DNA of 64,000 nucleotides, taken from NCBI GenBank assembly GCA_022661535.1, contig JAKULF010000006.1, forward strand, positions 496,001 through 560,000, written 5' to 3'. Shown here piece by piece: positions 35,472 to 47,792 of this stretch (position 1 is the first letter of the stretch; the number at the start of each line of letters is the position of its first letter). The notes below the pieces were generated by a model. The model did not search any database and had not been told where the DNA came from. It saw nothing but the letters and a program-made list of their open reading frames with translations. Made by a program: the position numbers and the translations under genes. This stretch comes from Eutypa lata. Lineage: Eukaryota > Ascomycota > Sordariomycetes > Xylariales > Diatrypaceae.

Positions 35472-37548
35472 ATGGACTCTTCGTCTTCAGAACTCTCTGA
35501 TCCTCCATCTTCCTCCTCCGAACCTCCATCTTCTCCACTGTCAGTCCTCACCGCGTCACCTTCCATCTCGCCGCGCACTTCTCTCATTTACGGAAACACT
35601 CGCCCTCTATCGCCTCCGTCAACAGTCCCTTCGGGTAGCGCGTCGCCAATGAAGTCGTATTCTGATTCTGTCGAGGCCGAGATTCGTGTCAATCCCGATG
35701 GTCCACCGCCGGCCAAGCGCAGGAAGACGGAACCGAAGCCCCGAACTACCGAGCATTTGACTCTGCAATCTCCGACCGAACTGAGTCCACACGAAGAGGA
35801 GTTATTAGATCAGCTCACTTCAGCCCTGCGGAAACGGAAGAAGATTGTTGTCATTGCTGGTGCAGGAATATCTGTGTCAGCCGGAAGTGCGTATTTCCAT
35901 TATCCCGTGTCCCCCCGTACTCCCTGGTTTACCCCTTTGCTCATTGCTAACGTATGAACTTGTAGTCCCTGATTTCCGCTCGTCGCACGGCCTTTTCGCA
36001 ACTTTACGGAATCAACATAAGCTAAAGGCATCGGGGAAGCATCTGTTTGACGCATCTGTCTACAAACATGATTCTACTACAGCTTCCTTCCATAACATGG
36101 TTCGGGAGTTGGCACATCTTACGAGGAATGCCGAACCCACTCCATTCCACCACCTGATCGCTTCTTTAGCTAAAGAAGGCCGCCTGTTACGCCTCTACTC
36201 CCAGAACGTCGATGGTCTCGATACGTCTATGACGCCGCTTGCTACCGACGTACCGCTCAACACAAAAGGCCCCTGGCCTAAGACGATCCAACTTCATGGG
36301 GGTCTAGCTAAGATGGTCTGCTCGAAATGTGGGGAGATTAGTGATTTCGATGGCTCTCTATTCGAGGGCCCCGAAACGCCGCCCTGCAAGGCGTGTGAAG
36401 AGACAGACAACGTGCGCACTTCGCATGCTGGGAAGCGTAGCCATGGGATTGGGAGGTTGCGACCGCGCATGGTTCTATACAACGAATTCAACCCCGACGA
36501 GGAAGCCATTGCGAATGTGGTGAAGGCGGATCTACGCGCTCGCCCGGATGCGGTCCTCGTCGTTGGCACAAGCATGAAGATCCCTGGTGTACGAAATATG
36601 GTGAAAGATATGTGTCAGGTGACGAGGAAACGAAAAGATGGCCTCGCTGCTTGGATCAACCTGGACGCGGAACCGAGTGGTGCGGATCTAAGGGATTGCT
36701 GGGATTTGGTGGTTCAAGGAAAATGCGACCACGTAGCTTCTCTAGCTGCGCTTCCTCACTGGGATCAGAGCATTGAACAGGGAGAGGAGGTTATTATGAA
36801 CGACAAACAACACGAGGAGGCGATACGTAATGGGCATCGCATCGCGGTTGAGATTCGCCAAACTGCGGCTGAGAAGGGTGCCATCATCAAGAACGAGTCA
36901 CGTGACAGCACCCCTGTGGAAGCGAAGCCGAAGTCGATCGAGAAGGTTCAGGGTATCCCCACGCCAACTGCGAGTCCGAAGATGCGATCCAGGACGTCCT
37001 TGCCGAACGCAAAGCCCAAGGAAAGCCAGAAACAGGCCAAGCTCGTCTTCCCCACCAAGAGCGCGAAGCCCAGCACTAATACTACTACTACAACAACTAC
37101 TACAACCGCAACATCAAAGGGGGCACCCAAAAAGGCCGCACCCAAGAAGGCCGCACCACGCAAGCCGAGACAGACGACGAAGAAGGCGGCGGCGCCCCCG
37201 GCGAAACCAAGCAATACCATCAACACGATACTCAAGTCCACGAAGCCGACAGCCAGCATCCCGCCTAAGATCCCCGCCAAGCGGGTCCTGGCGCTTGACT
37301 CGTCCCCGTCCTCCGCGAATGCCAGGGCGGTGTTGCACGACGACTTCTCCCTCCGGCCCCGGGCGCCGGTAAAGAAGGCGCGGGACTCGCTGGAGGTGCA
37401 GCTGGCGGTAGACACGCAGATCAAGCAGGAGAACAGCATCTATGCGCCCCCGCCTGCCACGCCGACTACGTCGACGACCTCTTCGCCTCGCGAAACGATC
37501 ACGCCTCCGTCTAGACCGCGGGGCGCGTTGGGATCGTTCATAGACTAG
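35472..37548 (+). CDS. hst4: Sirtuin, HST3/HST4-class NAD-dependent deacetylase
   Basis: Two exons (35472-35886, 35966-37548) join into 665 residues. The N-terminus (about 1-110) is Ser/Pro-rich with a basic KRRK patch. The sirtuin core follows with GAGISVSAGIPDFRS (NAD-binding loop, spanning the splice junction), SQNVDGLD, and QLHGG with the catalytic His. Zinc-binding CSKC and CKAC pairs, RPRMVLYNE and VVGTSMKIPG complete it. All hallmark residues are intact. HST3/HST4 enzymes remove acetyl from histone H3 Lys56 after replication and act in silencing and genome stability; assignment to this class rests on the PWPKTIQLHGG region and the long nuclear-type tails and is family-level. The C-terminal 240 residues are disordered, with KKAAP repeats resembling linker histone tails. 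The start is the first ATG in frame. Confidence 0.9.
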
Positions 37549-38718
37549 GCAGAAAGACAGACAGACGCGGACATGTATGCATAGCGACTCTTCGGGGGTT
37601 GGGGATTCTTGGTGTCCCTCCCCTCTTCTTTCACATCATTTGATTATATATACCTTCCACCAGGGTCTTGTCTTAGGATATGATACCCACCCATATCAAT
37701 CCGACCATCCACTCAACCCACTACGACCCCCTTACCTCGTTTGGATGGAGTCCAGCTGTATATATAGCGTCCGACCTACTAAATGTACATACACACATAC
37801 ATATATACGCGTACGGACGCAACACCTGCTACGCATGAGCGAGAGTTACATTTGCCTCGGCTGGTCCTGAAGCAAGCAAGCTGGTGGATCATCTAATCCC
37901 AGTATCTCTTTCGTGGCATAGCATGGCTTGGAAAAAAGACGGAGGAAGAATTCTGGGGGTGGAAGAGGATAGCCACAAACATTGGTCGTCTGTTCATGGG
38001 GGCATGTAATGTTGGCGGCTGGCCCAAACAAACAGAAGAGGCGTTCATAGGATTATTGTCTAGACGTGTTTCTTTTTGTGAACACACAATATACCGAATA
38101 GAATACAAGGAGGCCCTTTCCTGCGTAGATACGTACCTTACGGGATACGTACTAAGCAGTCCTGCTCCTATACCTACCTACCTACCTACAGCAGCAGATC
38201 TACATGTGTACACATATGTTTGTATTGGATGTACGTACGTATGTAAGCATGTATATAGAAGGGCTCTTCTTCTATACTCCTGCTATTATTATTATTACTA
38301 TTACAATTACTATTATTACTTACTACTTACTACCCCCCTTGGGAATACCTAAGTTGTTTGCCTAAGTGAGGATGGATGAGGGAACGAGAATGAAGAGGGG
38401 AAGAGAAGAGGAGGAGTGGAAGCTACTTAACCTGACGGACTGACTGCTACCGCTACTGCTACCTAACTAGGTAGTTACGTACTTCCGAATAGACACATAA
38501 TTCATCACTAGCCTTTTTGTTCTTTTGCTACATGACATGACATGACATGACATATCCTCTGTTCTCTACTTGATAATGGCACGGGAATACCTATCTAGAC
38601 AACCAAATAGCAGGAGGTCTTTACACCTATGGTCAAGTACTTAGTTACTTAGACCTGGCACCTGGCTTACCTACCTAAGGTACATAAGTCACGTGCCCAA
38701 TATCATCATCGCCAGGCA

Positions 38719-38772
<54 letters not shown>

Positions 38773-39905
38773 TCGAAATGATGTGATCAATTCGCATACA
38801 TTAGCATACCTACTACAACACTACCTAGGTAGGTACTAGAATGCCATGCCTACGCCACGTGTTACTTACCACCATCACTATCGTCACTTACCCCCATTCA
38901 TTTCCCCTGTGACTAACTACATGCCTACCTACCACTAACAGAAAAGAAAGACGCACAATACACAACATTGAATGTCATGAACCGCAGAGAAGGCAAGAGC
39001 AATCACTAAGTAATGTACGAAGAGTATATAGTTAAGCACATTATACTAACAACATTCGCTACAATGAGGAGTAAGGGCGGAGGGCCATCTATGAAGATCC
39101 ATCAAGAATAATAGACTGGGTTGTTTGCTTATTATTAGTAGCGATGGGCGGTGGTGTGGTTAATCATCGTATTCATTGGAAGCTGGCCAGATGCCGTCCA
39201 GCCAGCCCTCCAAGCCAAGGGGGAGGAGGTTTTATCAGAATACTCTCTCCATCCTTTCCCTCCCTTCCTCCTCCTCCAACAACAACCACACTCCTAAAAC
39301 CCCCATTACATGTGTAAAGCCACTGACTATGCTTGAGAGCAATTAAAAACAACTAACGGCAATTCCTTCGTTTTTTTCTCCTTTCCCCCTATTTCTCGCT
39401 CGATGAAAAAAAGGCCTAGAAGAAGCCACGCGATCTGGTCCTTCCTAGGATCCCCGATCACGACTAAAAGAACCTGCGACTCCCCCACAAGCTGCCATAT
39501 CTGTCGGCTAGGATAACCTCTTGAGAAGATACAATTGCTGAATTATCCCCCATTTCTTAGCCATATCCTCTGATTTGCTTCGGTGTAGATAGCGTCCGTC
39601 TCGCTGCTGGCCAGGCGGGAACAGGAAGGTACATGCATAGTAATGATGAATAATAGACGGTAAATGAAATAGAAGAAAAAAATTGACCACAAAACTCCGA
39701 AACTTCCTCTCCTGTAACAACCATGCTTTTCCGCCGGGTATGAATCATGATTCCAGACCTTGAGAGAAGGGAGATAATAAATCTCCTTCGAAGTCTATAC
39801 GATGCCCAAACCTTAACGCCGCTTAATGCAATGTGATGATCATGCTGCTAGACCTCACTTTTAGTCATAACCCCCTAATACCACACGATGACTGGATGGT
39901 TGTAA
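37549..39905. other. Convergent intergenic region (sirtuin / CHD1)
   Basis: About 2.4 kb between two 3' ends, unusually long for convergent genes. It contains simple repeats: ATT-type runs near 38283-38320, four CATGA units at 38531-38550, 13 GCAA units at 38721-38772, and several ACCTACCTAGGTAGGT-like palindromes (about 38460, 38822). No ORF with a recognisable domain was found. A non-coding transcript cannot be excluded. Confidence 0.45.
38721..38772. repeat. GCAA microsatellite (13 units)
   Basis: Thirteen perfect GCAA units in the spacer between the sirtuin and CHD1 genes. Perfect arrays of this length are usually polymorphic between strains. Confidence 0.95.
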
Positions 39906-42900
39906 TTACGAGTGGTTTGACTTGGACGACTCCCCGCGAGAAGATCCGTTCGTGACAGCTGAGCTGGAGTCTTTTAGCTTCTGGGCGTCGCCGTTCTGAG
40001 CTTCTCCCTGTTGTTTTAGCTGCTTGTAAAGAGCCGCTAGCCTTGGACCGGTCATCCCTTGGGATTTCTCAGATGAAGATTTCTCTTTCTCCTTGTCCGG
40101 CTTGCCTGAGGACTGCTTCTCCGAAGCAGGTATCTTTTTGGAAATGAATCTCCTGCGACGAGAGTTAGCATGTACAAGTGTTTAGTATAGAGGGAGGGAC
40201 ATACCATAGTTTTGGCTTGAGCTCTGAAAGTTGATCAGGCTTCAAACCAGAAGTCTTATGCAACCCCTCGATGAAGTCGCCTATGTGGGTTATTTCGGAT
40301 TTCAAAACTCTGGCTCTGGCCTTGGCACCTGGGATGTTCGTTCTGGTACAAGATTCAACTTTCTGAACATGCGTCCAAATTGGTTGCATGAGAGCCTCGA
40401 TGAGGGGAGCATTTCGCTGATCATCCGCCTCTTCGGCTTCCACCTGATCAGCTTCGCTGCGGCGGTTCTCCTCCACCATTCGGCGATGCTTGTGGCGTCT
40501 CTCATCGACCTCGCCGCTGTGCTTCCTTTTCGAGTCTGGTCTAGGTGTGCTGCCGTCACCTAGGCTGCTGCGAGAACGATGATGATCCCTCCTACCGAAG
40601 TGAAGACGATCGTGTTCCAGTTCTCTTTCCCGATGCGAGACTTTCTTAGAGTCCCTAGGGGCAGGAGAAGCAGACACAGAGCCCGCCTTGTCGGAATGGC
40701 GGTGACCATTAGCAAGTGAGTGACCAGATTTCTTGTTATTACGGTGGTGGTTTTCAACCACCTTCTGCGCATTGACATCGTCTGAATGAACAGATACGAG
40801 AACCGATAACAGATACTCAGCGCGCCGCACCAGATGGACAGCTCCAGGTGCCTTAGCACCCTTAGTCTCAGTGTGCTCGCGCTCTTGTTTCTTTTCAATG
40901 CGGTGCTCCTCGAGAAAGAACTTGTCCTGCATTCCGAGTTCTTTATCGTCCCGGACTTGAGTCCAGGCACCAAAACCGTAACGGTCGATACCTACAAGAA
41001 GCATTCCATCTTCCCGAGCACCCCATTCGCAGCTATAGTGCGCTGCCTTGGTAGCCTCTGGGAGACGGAAAGCCCGAAAGTCTACGTAGCTTCTGATAAT
41101 GCGACGAAGAAGACGTTGCTGAGGCGGACGATCAAGGATGGTCTCGGCATTGATCTTTTTCACCTCGCCGAAGTCAAACATCACAGCCTTGATATCCTTC
41201 TTCGTCATCTTCTTTTTGAACTGCTGCTCTTGCATGCGAATCTCGTCACTGTTTCTCTCCATGGCGTCCCGAGCAGTGCCGACGAGTTCCTCTAAGATAT
41301 CGCTAATGTAATCGCGATCGCGATCACTCAACCGAGCATCGCGCAACAGCTCATCGGGACGATCTTCAATAAACCCATAACGCATGAAGGCCCTGACTAG
41401 ATTACGTGTCTCCTTTTCGTTCAGAGGCCGCCGTGGATCAGAAAGCATCGCCCTCTGTTCCTCAAGGCGCTCCTGTTTAAGTTGTTCCCTTTCCCGCTTC
41501 TTCGCAATGCGTTCAGCCCGTTCGGAATCGCCGTTAGTCCTCGAGCTCTTGAGAGCAGCTCTGCGAGGAGCGCTTGCCTCAAGCTCCTTCGCTAGAAACT
41601 CTTCTTCCTTCTTCTTTTCGTCTTCCTCTTTGATCGCAGCAATTTGCTCGGGGGGTATAATTTGATCCCAATCCAGGGTGAGATCGTCCACCTTGACGTC
41701 TGTATACTGCATGAAGTTATCCCAGTCAATGCCACCAGTGCTGAGATTGATGTTGTCATCCATTTTGGTCTTCGTGACTTCGGCATTCTCCAGAATAGAA
41801 TCAATATCGAGCTGCTCCAATCTCTCTTGATTGCCGGACTGTTCAAACATCTTCTGAGATCGCATCTTGAGGACCCATTGTATGTCATCGGCAGATCTGG
41901 CCTCATCAATCCTGAGACCCTTCTGCTTGGCTTCATCTCTGAGGGCTTTACCCTCATCCGTCACACCACGCTGGATAGCAAGATACTCTAACAAGAGCTT
42001 GTTACGAGCACGCTCAAGGACCTCTTCCTCGATAGTTTCTTTGGCAACGAGACGATACACCGTAACAGGCTTCTTCTGCCCGATTCGATGGGCTCTTGCC
42101 ATAGCCTGGAGATCTGCCTGCGGGTTCCAGTCCGAATCAAAAATGATTACGGTATCAGCAGTCATTAAGTTGATGCCCAGACCGCCTGCCCGGGTTGAAA
42201 GCAAGAAACAAAAATCCGAACTGTCCTCCGCATTGAAGTGATTGATAGCGAGGCGTCTTGGGCCGGCAGCGACAGTTCCGTCCAAACGTTGAAATTGGTA
42301 GCCGCGTAACCGGAGGTAGTCTCCTAATATGTCAAGTACTTTCACCATCTGGCTAAATATCAGCACACGGTGGTTATCTTTCTTCAGTTTGGCAAGCAGC
42401 TGATCTAGCAACATCATCTTTCCGCTACTACCGATCAGCCCTTTGATTTGGTCTTCTCGACGCTCGCTTCCATTCAGAACTTTATCCTCCGCACCAGGGA
42501 ACATGTAGGGGTGATTGCTGGCTTTCTTGAGCTCCATGACAATGTTTAACAGGGACTGCTTTTGGCCGTTATTCCCTTCGTTCAGTGCTGCATAGTTGCG
42601 TGTTAGAATATTTTTATAGTACTCAAGTTGAACATCAGAAAGCTCAACACGTATGATCTTCTCCGTCTTGGGAGGGAGATCAGACTCTACAGTCTCTTTG
42701 GTTCGTCGCAAGATGAAAGGGGCGATGGCAGTATGTAACTCCTGAAGTTTGACCTGTGCGTCAGAGGCAGCAAGAGCATCTATGTCTTCATCGATCTTAA
42801 CCTTGCCAGGGTTGAGGAAATCCAGAAGAGAAGCTAATTCAGAGAGATTGTTCTGGATGGGAGTTCCAGTAATGAGGACTTTGGCAGGTGCACCAAAACT

Positions 42901-44914
42901 CATCAACTCCGCGTATAACCTCGATTCCTTGTTCTTGAGCCGGTGGGCTTCATCAACAGCAAGCGCTTGCCACTTGATAGACCTCAGGAAGTCGGCGTCA
43001 GTCAGGATATACTCGTAAGAAGTGACGAGGACATTGAATTTGGGCTTCTTAGGATTGCCGTTGAACATCAGCTCGTGCTCCCGGATTGTGCTTCTCGCCT
43101 CGGCATTGCCCAGATACACAACATAATTGAGATCTGGGGACCATAGATTGAACGTATCACACCAGGCCGGAATGACGCTAAGAGGCGCAACGATTAGGAA
43201 GGGGCCCTCTTGCTTGCGCTCATTGCGCAACCAACTCAAGAAGGCCACCGTCTGGACTGTTTTCCCAAGACCCATTTCATCGGCGAGAATGACATTGTTC
43301 GCCCGACACCAATTGAGGGATAGGAAGTTGAGACCGGTAAGCTGGAAGCCTCTCAGCTCACCTCCTACGATGTAATTGGGTTGCTTGTCGAGTTTCAGGA
43401 ATTTACTCCTAGTCGTCGGACTCGACTCATATTTATCGGAAGTCCATGACCTCGACTGACGATCTAAGAATTGATCGATCTTATCCTGAGCTTCATCACT
43501 AATAGCGGAAGTAAGCTCCCACGTGCAGTGATCGTATGTCAAACCCTTCCACTTGACAAAGTATTCCCTGCCTTCATCTCCGTGCCGCTGAGCAACGATA
43601 CGCTCAACCTTGGTGTAATCTGCTAAGGCCTCTTGTTCGCGTTCTTTGTCAAGCATATACTGCTCCCGAGTCTCGGGCGGGATGTCGTCACCAGCAAACT
43701 TGAGGTCAAGCTCGTATTCTATGATCTTCCTGTGGTAGTTTTCCAGCTTTCTCACGCCGCGATAACCACGAAGCGTCTCCATGTCACTCCAAGTATTGTG
43801 AAGATATGACTTTCCTTGCCACTTGACGTTATACTCAAAGTCATCTCTAGTGGCGTTAGATTCTAATTCCCCGCCACCTTTGATGCGGTGGCCAACAATC
43901 TTATCAATGTATTCGGTGTCCTCAGCCATCTCCTCGCCTGCCCAGTTCGGTGTAGCCTCGTCCTCATCTTCGTCTTCGATATCGCTCTCTTGGTAATTCT
44001 GCACCTGTTGAGCGGCGCGACGGTTTGACCATCGCTTTTCGGCATATAATGGGGCAGCTTGTGGTTGAGACTGTTGCCGACGAATTTTTCTGATGAGTGT
44101 TCGAGCACGAGCTCCGCCGTAGTTATCCGAATCGGAATCATTAGCAGGAGTTTGCCTTGATGGAGTACCCCGTTTCGAAGCTGAGCATGGCTTGTGGTGA
44201 GCCTATAGTACCAAATGGCAATGATATGATGGGGGTCACGGGTGCCAACTTACATTGTCGTGATATTTGCTCTACACGCGATTTCTTTGCACGGCGATTT
44301 GTAGGAACAACATCGGACTCGGAATCGTCATCTTCATCAGACTCAACCTATGTATAGAGTTATTATGGGGTCGACTACGATGGAAACCAAAGGATGACAG
44401 AGATACTTACAATCTTAGGGTGCTTTGTAGGCCGCGTCTAGAGCGAGATTAGCTTTGCATCTTAACACAAGCAGACCCTTAGTAGTAAACATACACTTCT
44501 CCGTAAGCCATATAGTTCTGGGTTTTCCCTTATATAGTCATCCTCTTCGGTGACAGCTTTTCGCTTGGGGACACGACGAGAATCGTTCGAAGTTGACCTC
44601 TGATCATGATGGTCGTCACTCTGGGAGGGAGCAGGACTCTCCTCCATATCAAAGTCGGCATCATCAGAGGCATTGTTATTACCATTGTCACTAGATCCAT
44701 CTGACTCGGGATCGGCAGGTCGAGGTGATTCGTGCTGGTTTGATGATGGAGATGGGGATGGGGATGGAGATGGAGAGGATTGGAGAGCATTAGTCTCGTT
44801 GACTTCGGACAGATCGCTCTCGCTGGCACGGTCATCGAATGATATGTTATTAGGGGCCTCCATCAATGGCGAGTTATCACCATTGGCGAGACCGGCCTCA
44901 GGGGAGCTTGACAT
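39906..44914 (-). CDS. CHD1: Chromodomain helicase CHD1
   Basis: Five exons on the minus strand (44914-44495, 44437-44411, 44347-44254, 44180-40205, 40152-39906) join into 1,587 residues. The acidic Ser-rich N-terminus is followed by tandem chromodomains (about residues 265-340 and 365-425, the second with YFVKWKGLTYDHCTWE). The SNF2 ATPase follows with DEMGLGKT (Walker A, about 480), DEAHRLKN (about 590) and a helicase C lobe with FSQMVKVLD and ARAHRIGQ. A SANT/SLIDE-type DNA-binding region follows (ETRNLVRAFMRYGF, WGAREDGMLLVGIDRYGFGAW). Near the end is the DUF4208 helical domain (PIWTHVQKVES..SEITHIGDFI). CHD1 slides and spaces nucleosomes on transcribed genes in the nucleus. Exon 2 is only 27 nt and phase 0. 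The gene is convergent with the sirtuin and divergent from RLI1. Confidence 0.95.
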
Positions 44915-47792
44915 TATGCTCGGTACTTCGCAGAGCTGCCTGCTAGAAGACGGCGAGATTAGTTAGAGTACAAAGTTGGTATAGGACAATATTGGGGTCG
45001 GTAGAGAGAGCAGGGAATGGCGACTAGAATAGGACTATAAAGAAGCGAATATATCCAAGAATGGGCTCTCGATTACATCTGGCGCAAATGGGGCACTTGG
45101 TTGATGGATACAAGGCTGATGGTTGATGAACAAGACGTGATGAGAGCAATGGGGTAATGGAAGAGCCAACCTGGCAGGACATGGACGCGTCGGTTGTATC
45201 AAGAACAACGAGCTCCATGTATTCCAATTCTTGTAATAGTATTGAAAGTGATCGAGACCATGATGGAAAAGGTCACATGTACGCGACTTGGGGATGGATT
45301 CGATGTCCAGTACAAGGCGGAACGTGACAGACGAGCCAGCCTTGTGCAGGGACTAATAAAGAATGGCATTTTTTTTAAGCACTTACAAGTCATCAAAGCA
45401 ATGTCCCCCAGGCAGCAAATATTAAAAAGAAGCCAAGATGTTTTTGCTGGTATGGGGGTGGTGGTGGTTTGAAGAAAACCAAATGTACTATTAGGTAGGC
45501 GGTGGTTGTGGGTGTAGGTGAGTTTGAGTGTGGGAGTTGAGTGTGTGCGGGTGGGTGGTTGTGCTGCTGGGACTTTTCTTGAAGGTGAAGAATAGAATGG
45601 GAAAATGGGTCAGGTCAGGCCAAGCAGGGGCAGTTGGGTGGGAAATAGAAAAAGAGACTAACGTTAGGTACTAGGTTAGTGAATAAGAATAAGTAAGAGT
45701 GAGTGTACAGGTGCAAAGGTCCTCCCTCAACCTTGAACCGACTGAATCAACCAATTAAACTCTGCCAACTGAGCCTCTAGTCTTGAAAAGAGTTAGCGTG
45801 GTGACGAAAGTCCCACTTTACCAACCGTTACTCTCGTTCAATATCACCGCTCAATGCTGAAAACTACAATGCTCAATCGTAGTAGGTAGATATGGATTGT
45901 ACTAATAAAAAGATATATTCAAAAGTCAAGATGGATATAAATGTCAATAACATGGCTATTTATTCATTACCTGACAATGGATAAGGTTAAACTCTTGAAT
46001 CCTAATTTGATCTCACAGACGAACAACTGAGCGTTAAATATTTAGTACTAGAGAAAGAAGATTTTTTTTTTCTTCACTTACCTACCTAGGTATGTAGGTT
46101 AGGTACGTGCTATGCAACTACAGGACCTTAATGTTGTTGATAGTAGACGCTTGATAATGCAACAGTGAACGTCCTTTCCCCTTCATATATGTTTGTGTTA
46201 TATAAGATTCCGTTCTGAGATCTCTACCTCTAGTTAGTTAAACGTCGCCAATTGCGGGAGTAGCATTCCCGAAGGGTATCATAGGCATTCAATACGACCT
46301 TTTTTACCGAACACACAGCTTTTTCTATGACTCCTCGAAGTTTCAACTTGGTGCTCACACCATTGACCGGTGGAAGTAGGGTACGGCAGGTAAAGAGCAG
46401 CATGTACATTTTCTTCAATCCACAACCTATCCAGCTCCATATGCCTAACTTTACACAGGTCGAAATAGACCTAACTACATAGGTGCAACAACTTGTGAGA
46501 GGGTTTTAAGGAGCCTCTTTGTAATTTTTTGGTATCTGGGTATCTATGTATTACGCTAAACTTGCCGTTGGTTGATGATCCTCCACGCTATTGCCCCCAG
46601 CGATATGACGCACAGCCAGTATGACATTCCAGACATGTTCAGGGTTGGAATCTATGAAAACGATTTTAATCTGATTGATTGGCCACGTGTATTAGGCTGT
46701 AAGTACCTCGATAGGTAATCTGGCAGCCATCCTCGGGGTACCATGTCGGTGGTTTTTTTTGTTTGCAAACTTCGATACCTACCTCTAGTAGTTGCGGGAC
46801 GAGTCAAACTCTTCCATGCATCGATTTCTATAGTATGTTAAGTATGCATTTTGTAACGTCTATACCATTTTACAAACATAAAGAGCTGACGTTATATTTA
46901 TTCTGAAGAGGACGAGGCAGTTTCCCAGTATCATCACGTGAACTTATCTGAGATGGTAGGTAACTCTAAGCTCTGCATCCACATGTTATCTATGGCTCTG
47001 TGATGAATGTGTGTTAAGAGCCATCGACATCACTCAAAAGCAAGAGCAGTTTGCAAAATACATACCAAGTATGTACCTACCTACATAGTATACACGTGCA
47101 GGTAGATGCCTAGATAGACAAGAATATGTCTAACCCCTATTTTTTGATAGAAAAAAGTAGTATAAATAATTATTTCAACTTCAGAGATGCACCTTTAAAC
47201 TGGGGATCTCAGCCTTAAGTATTCTATCACTTTGATATGGGTACACATGTAGTATGGCTTTGTACTTTTCCCCTAGACATGCAGACATGTTGAGTATGAT
47301 ACAGGTATCGATGGACATGTTAACCTTAGGTAAGCTATGGTGCTAGCCGATCACGCCGATGCGACCACGCAAAACAAACACTGTCCACAAAAGTGACAGC
47401 CTATGAAATCTCGCGATTTATTAAGCGGCATCAAGAAAAGACCCCGCAGTCCAATCAAAGCAGCAGCAAAAAAAATGCCCCTCAACGCTGTCCACAACTT
47501 CAAAATTCATCGTGCAGCCACCACCACAACGTCACTGCACATTTTCCACTTCTTCCTTTTCTTGTCTTCATTCGATCTCCTCAATTAAAACGGCACAGGT
47601 GTGCAGGATATCCGGACTCGAGACAGCCTGGACTTGTGTCGTCGGTTGCTTCTGAAGATTCTCTATATCCATCTTCCTGTTACTATTATTTTTTATCTTG
47701 CCTTCAAACTACGAAGTACGCCCTACTTTAAAAACAATTGCGATACACACCCCACCACCAATCTCCATTGCCATCACAGGCATTCGTCCGCC
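44915..47792. other. Divergent intergenic region (CHD1 / RLI1)
   Basis: About 2.9 kb containing the promoters of both genes. Only shadow-sized ORFs occur. A TACCTAGGTA-type palindrome with following GTAGGTTAGGTAC lies near 46082-46107, and a G/T-rich stretch at 45455-45560. A small unannotated gene is possible, but none is supported. Confidence 0.45.

Noticed and set aside
38721..38772. Regular repeat that might suggest a CRISPR-like array
   Set aside because: It is a 4-bp microsatellite with no spacers, in a eukaryotic genome.
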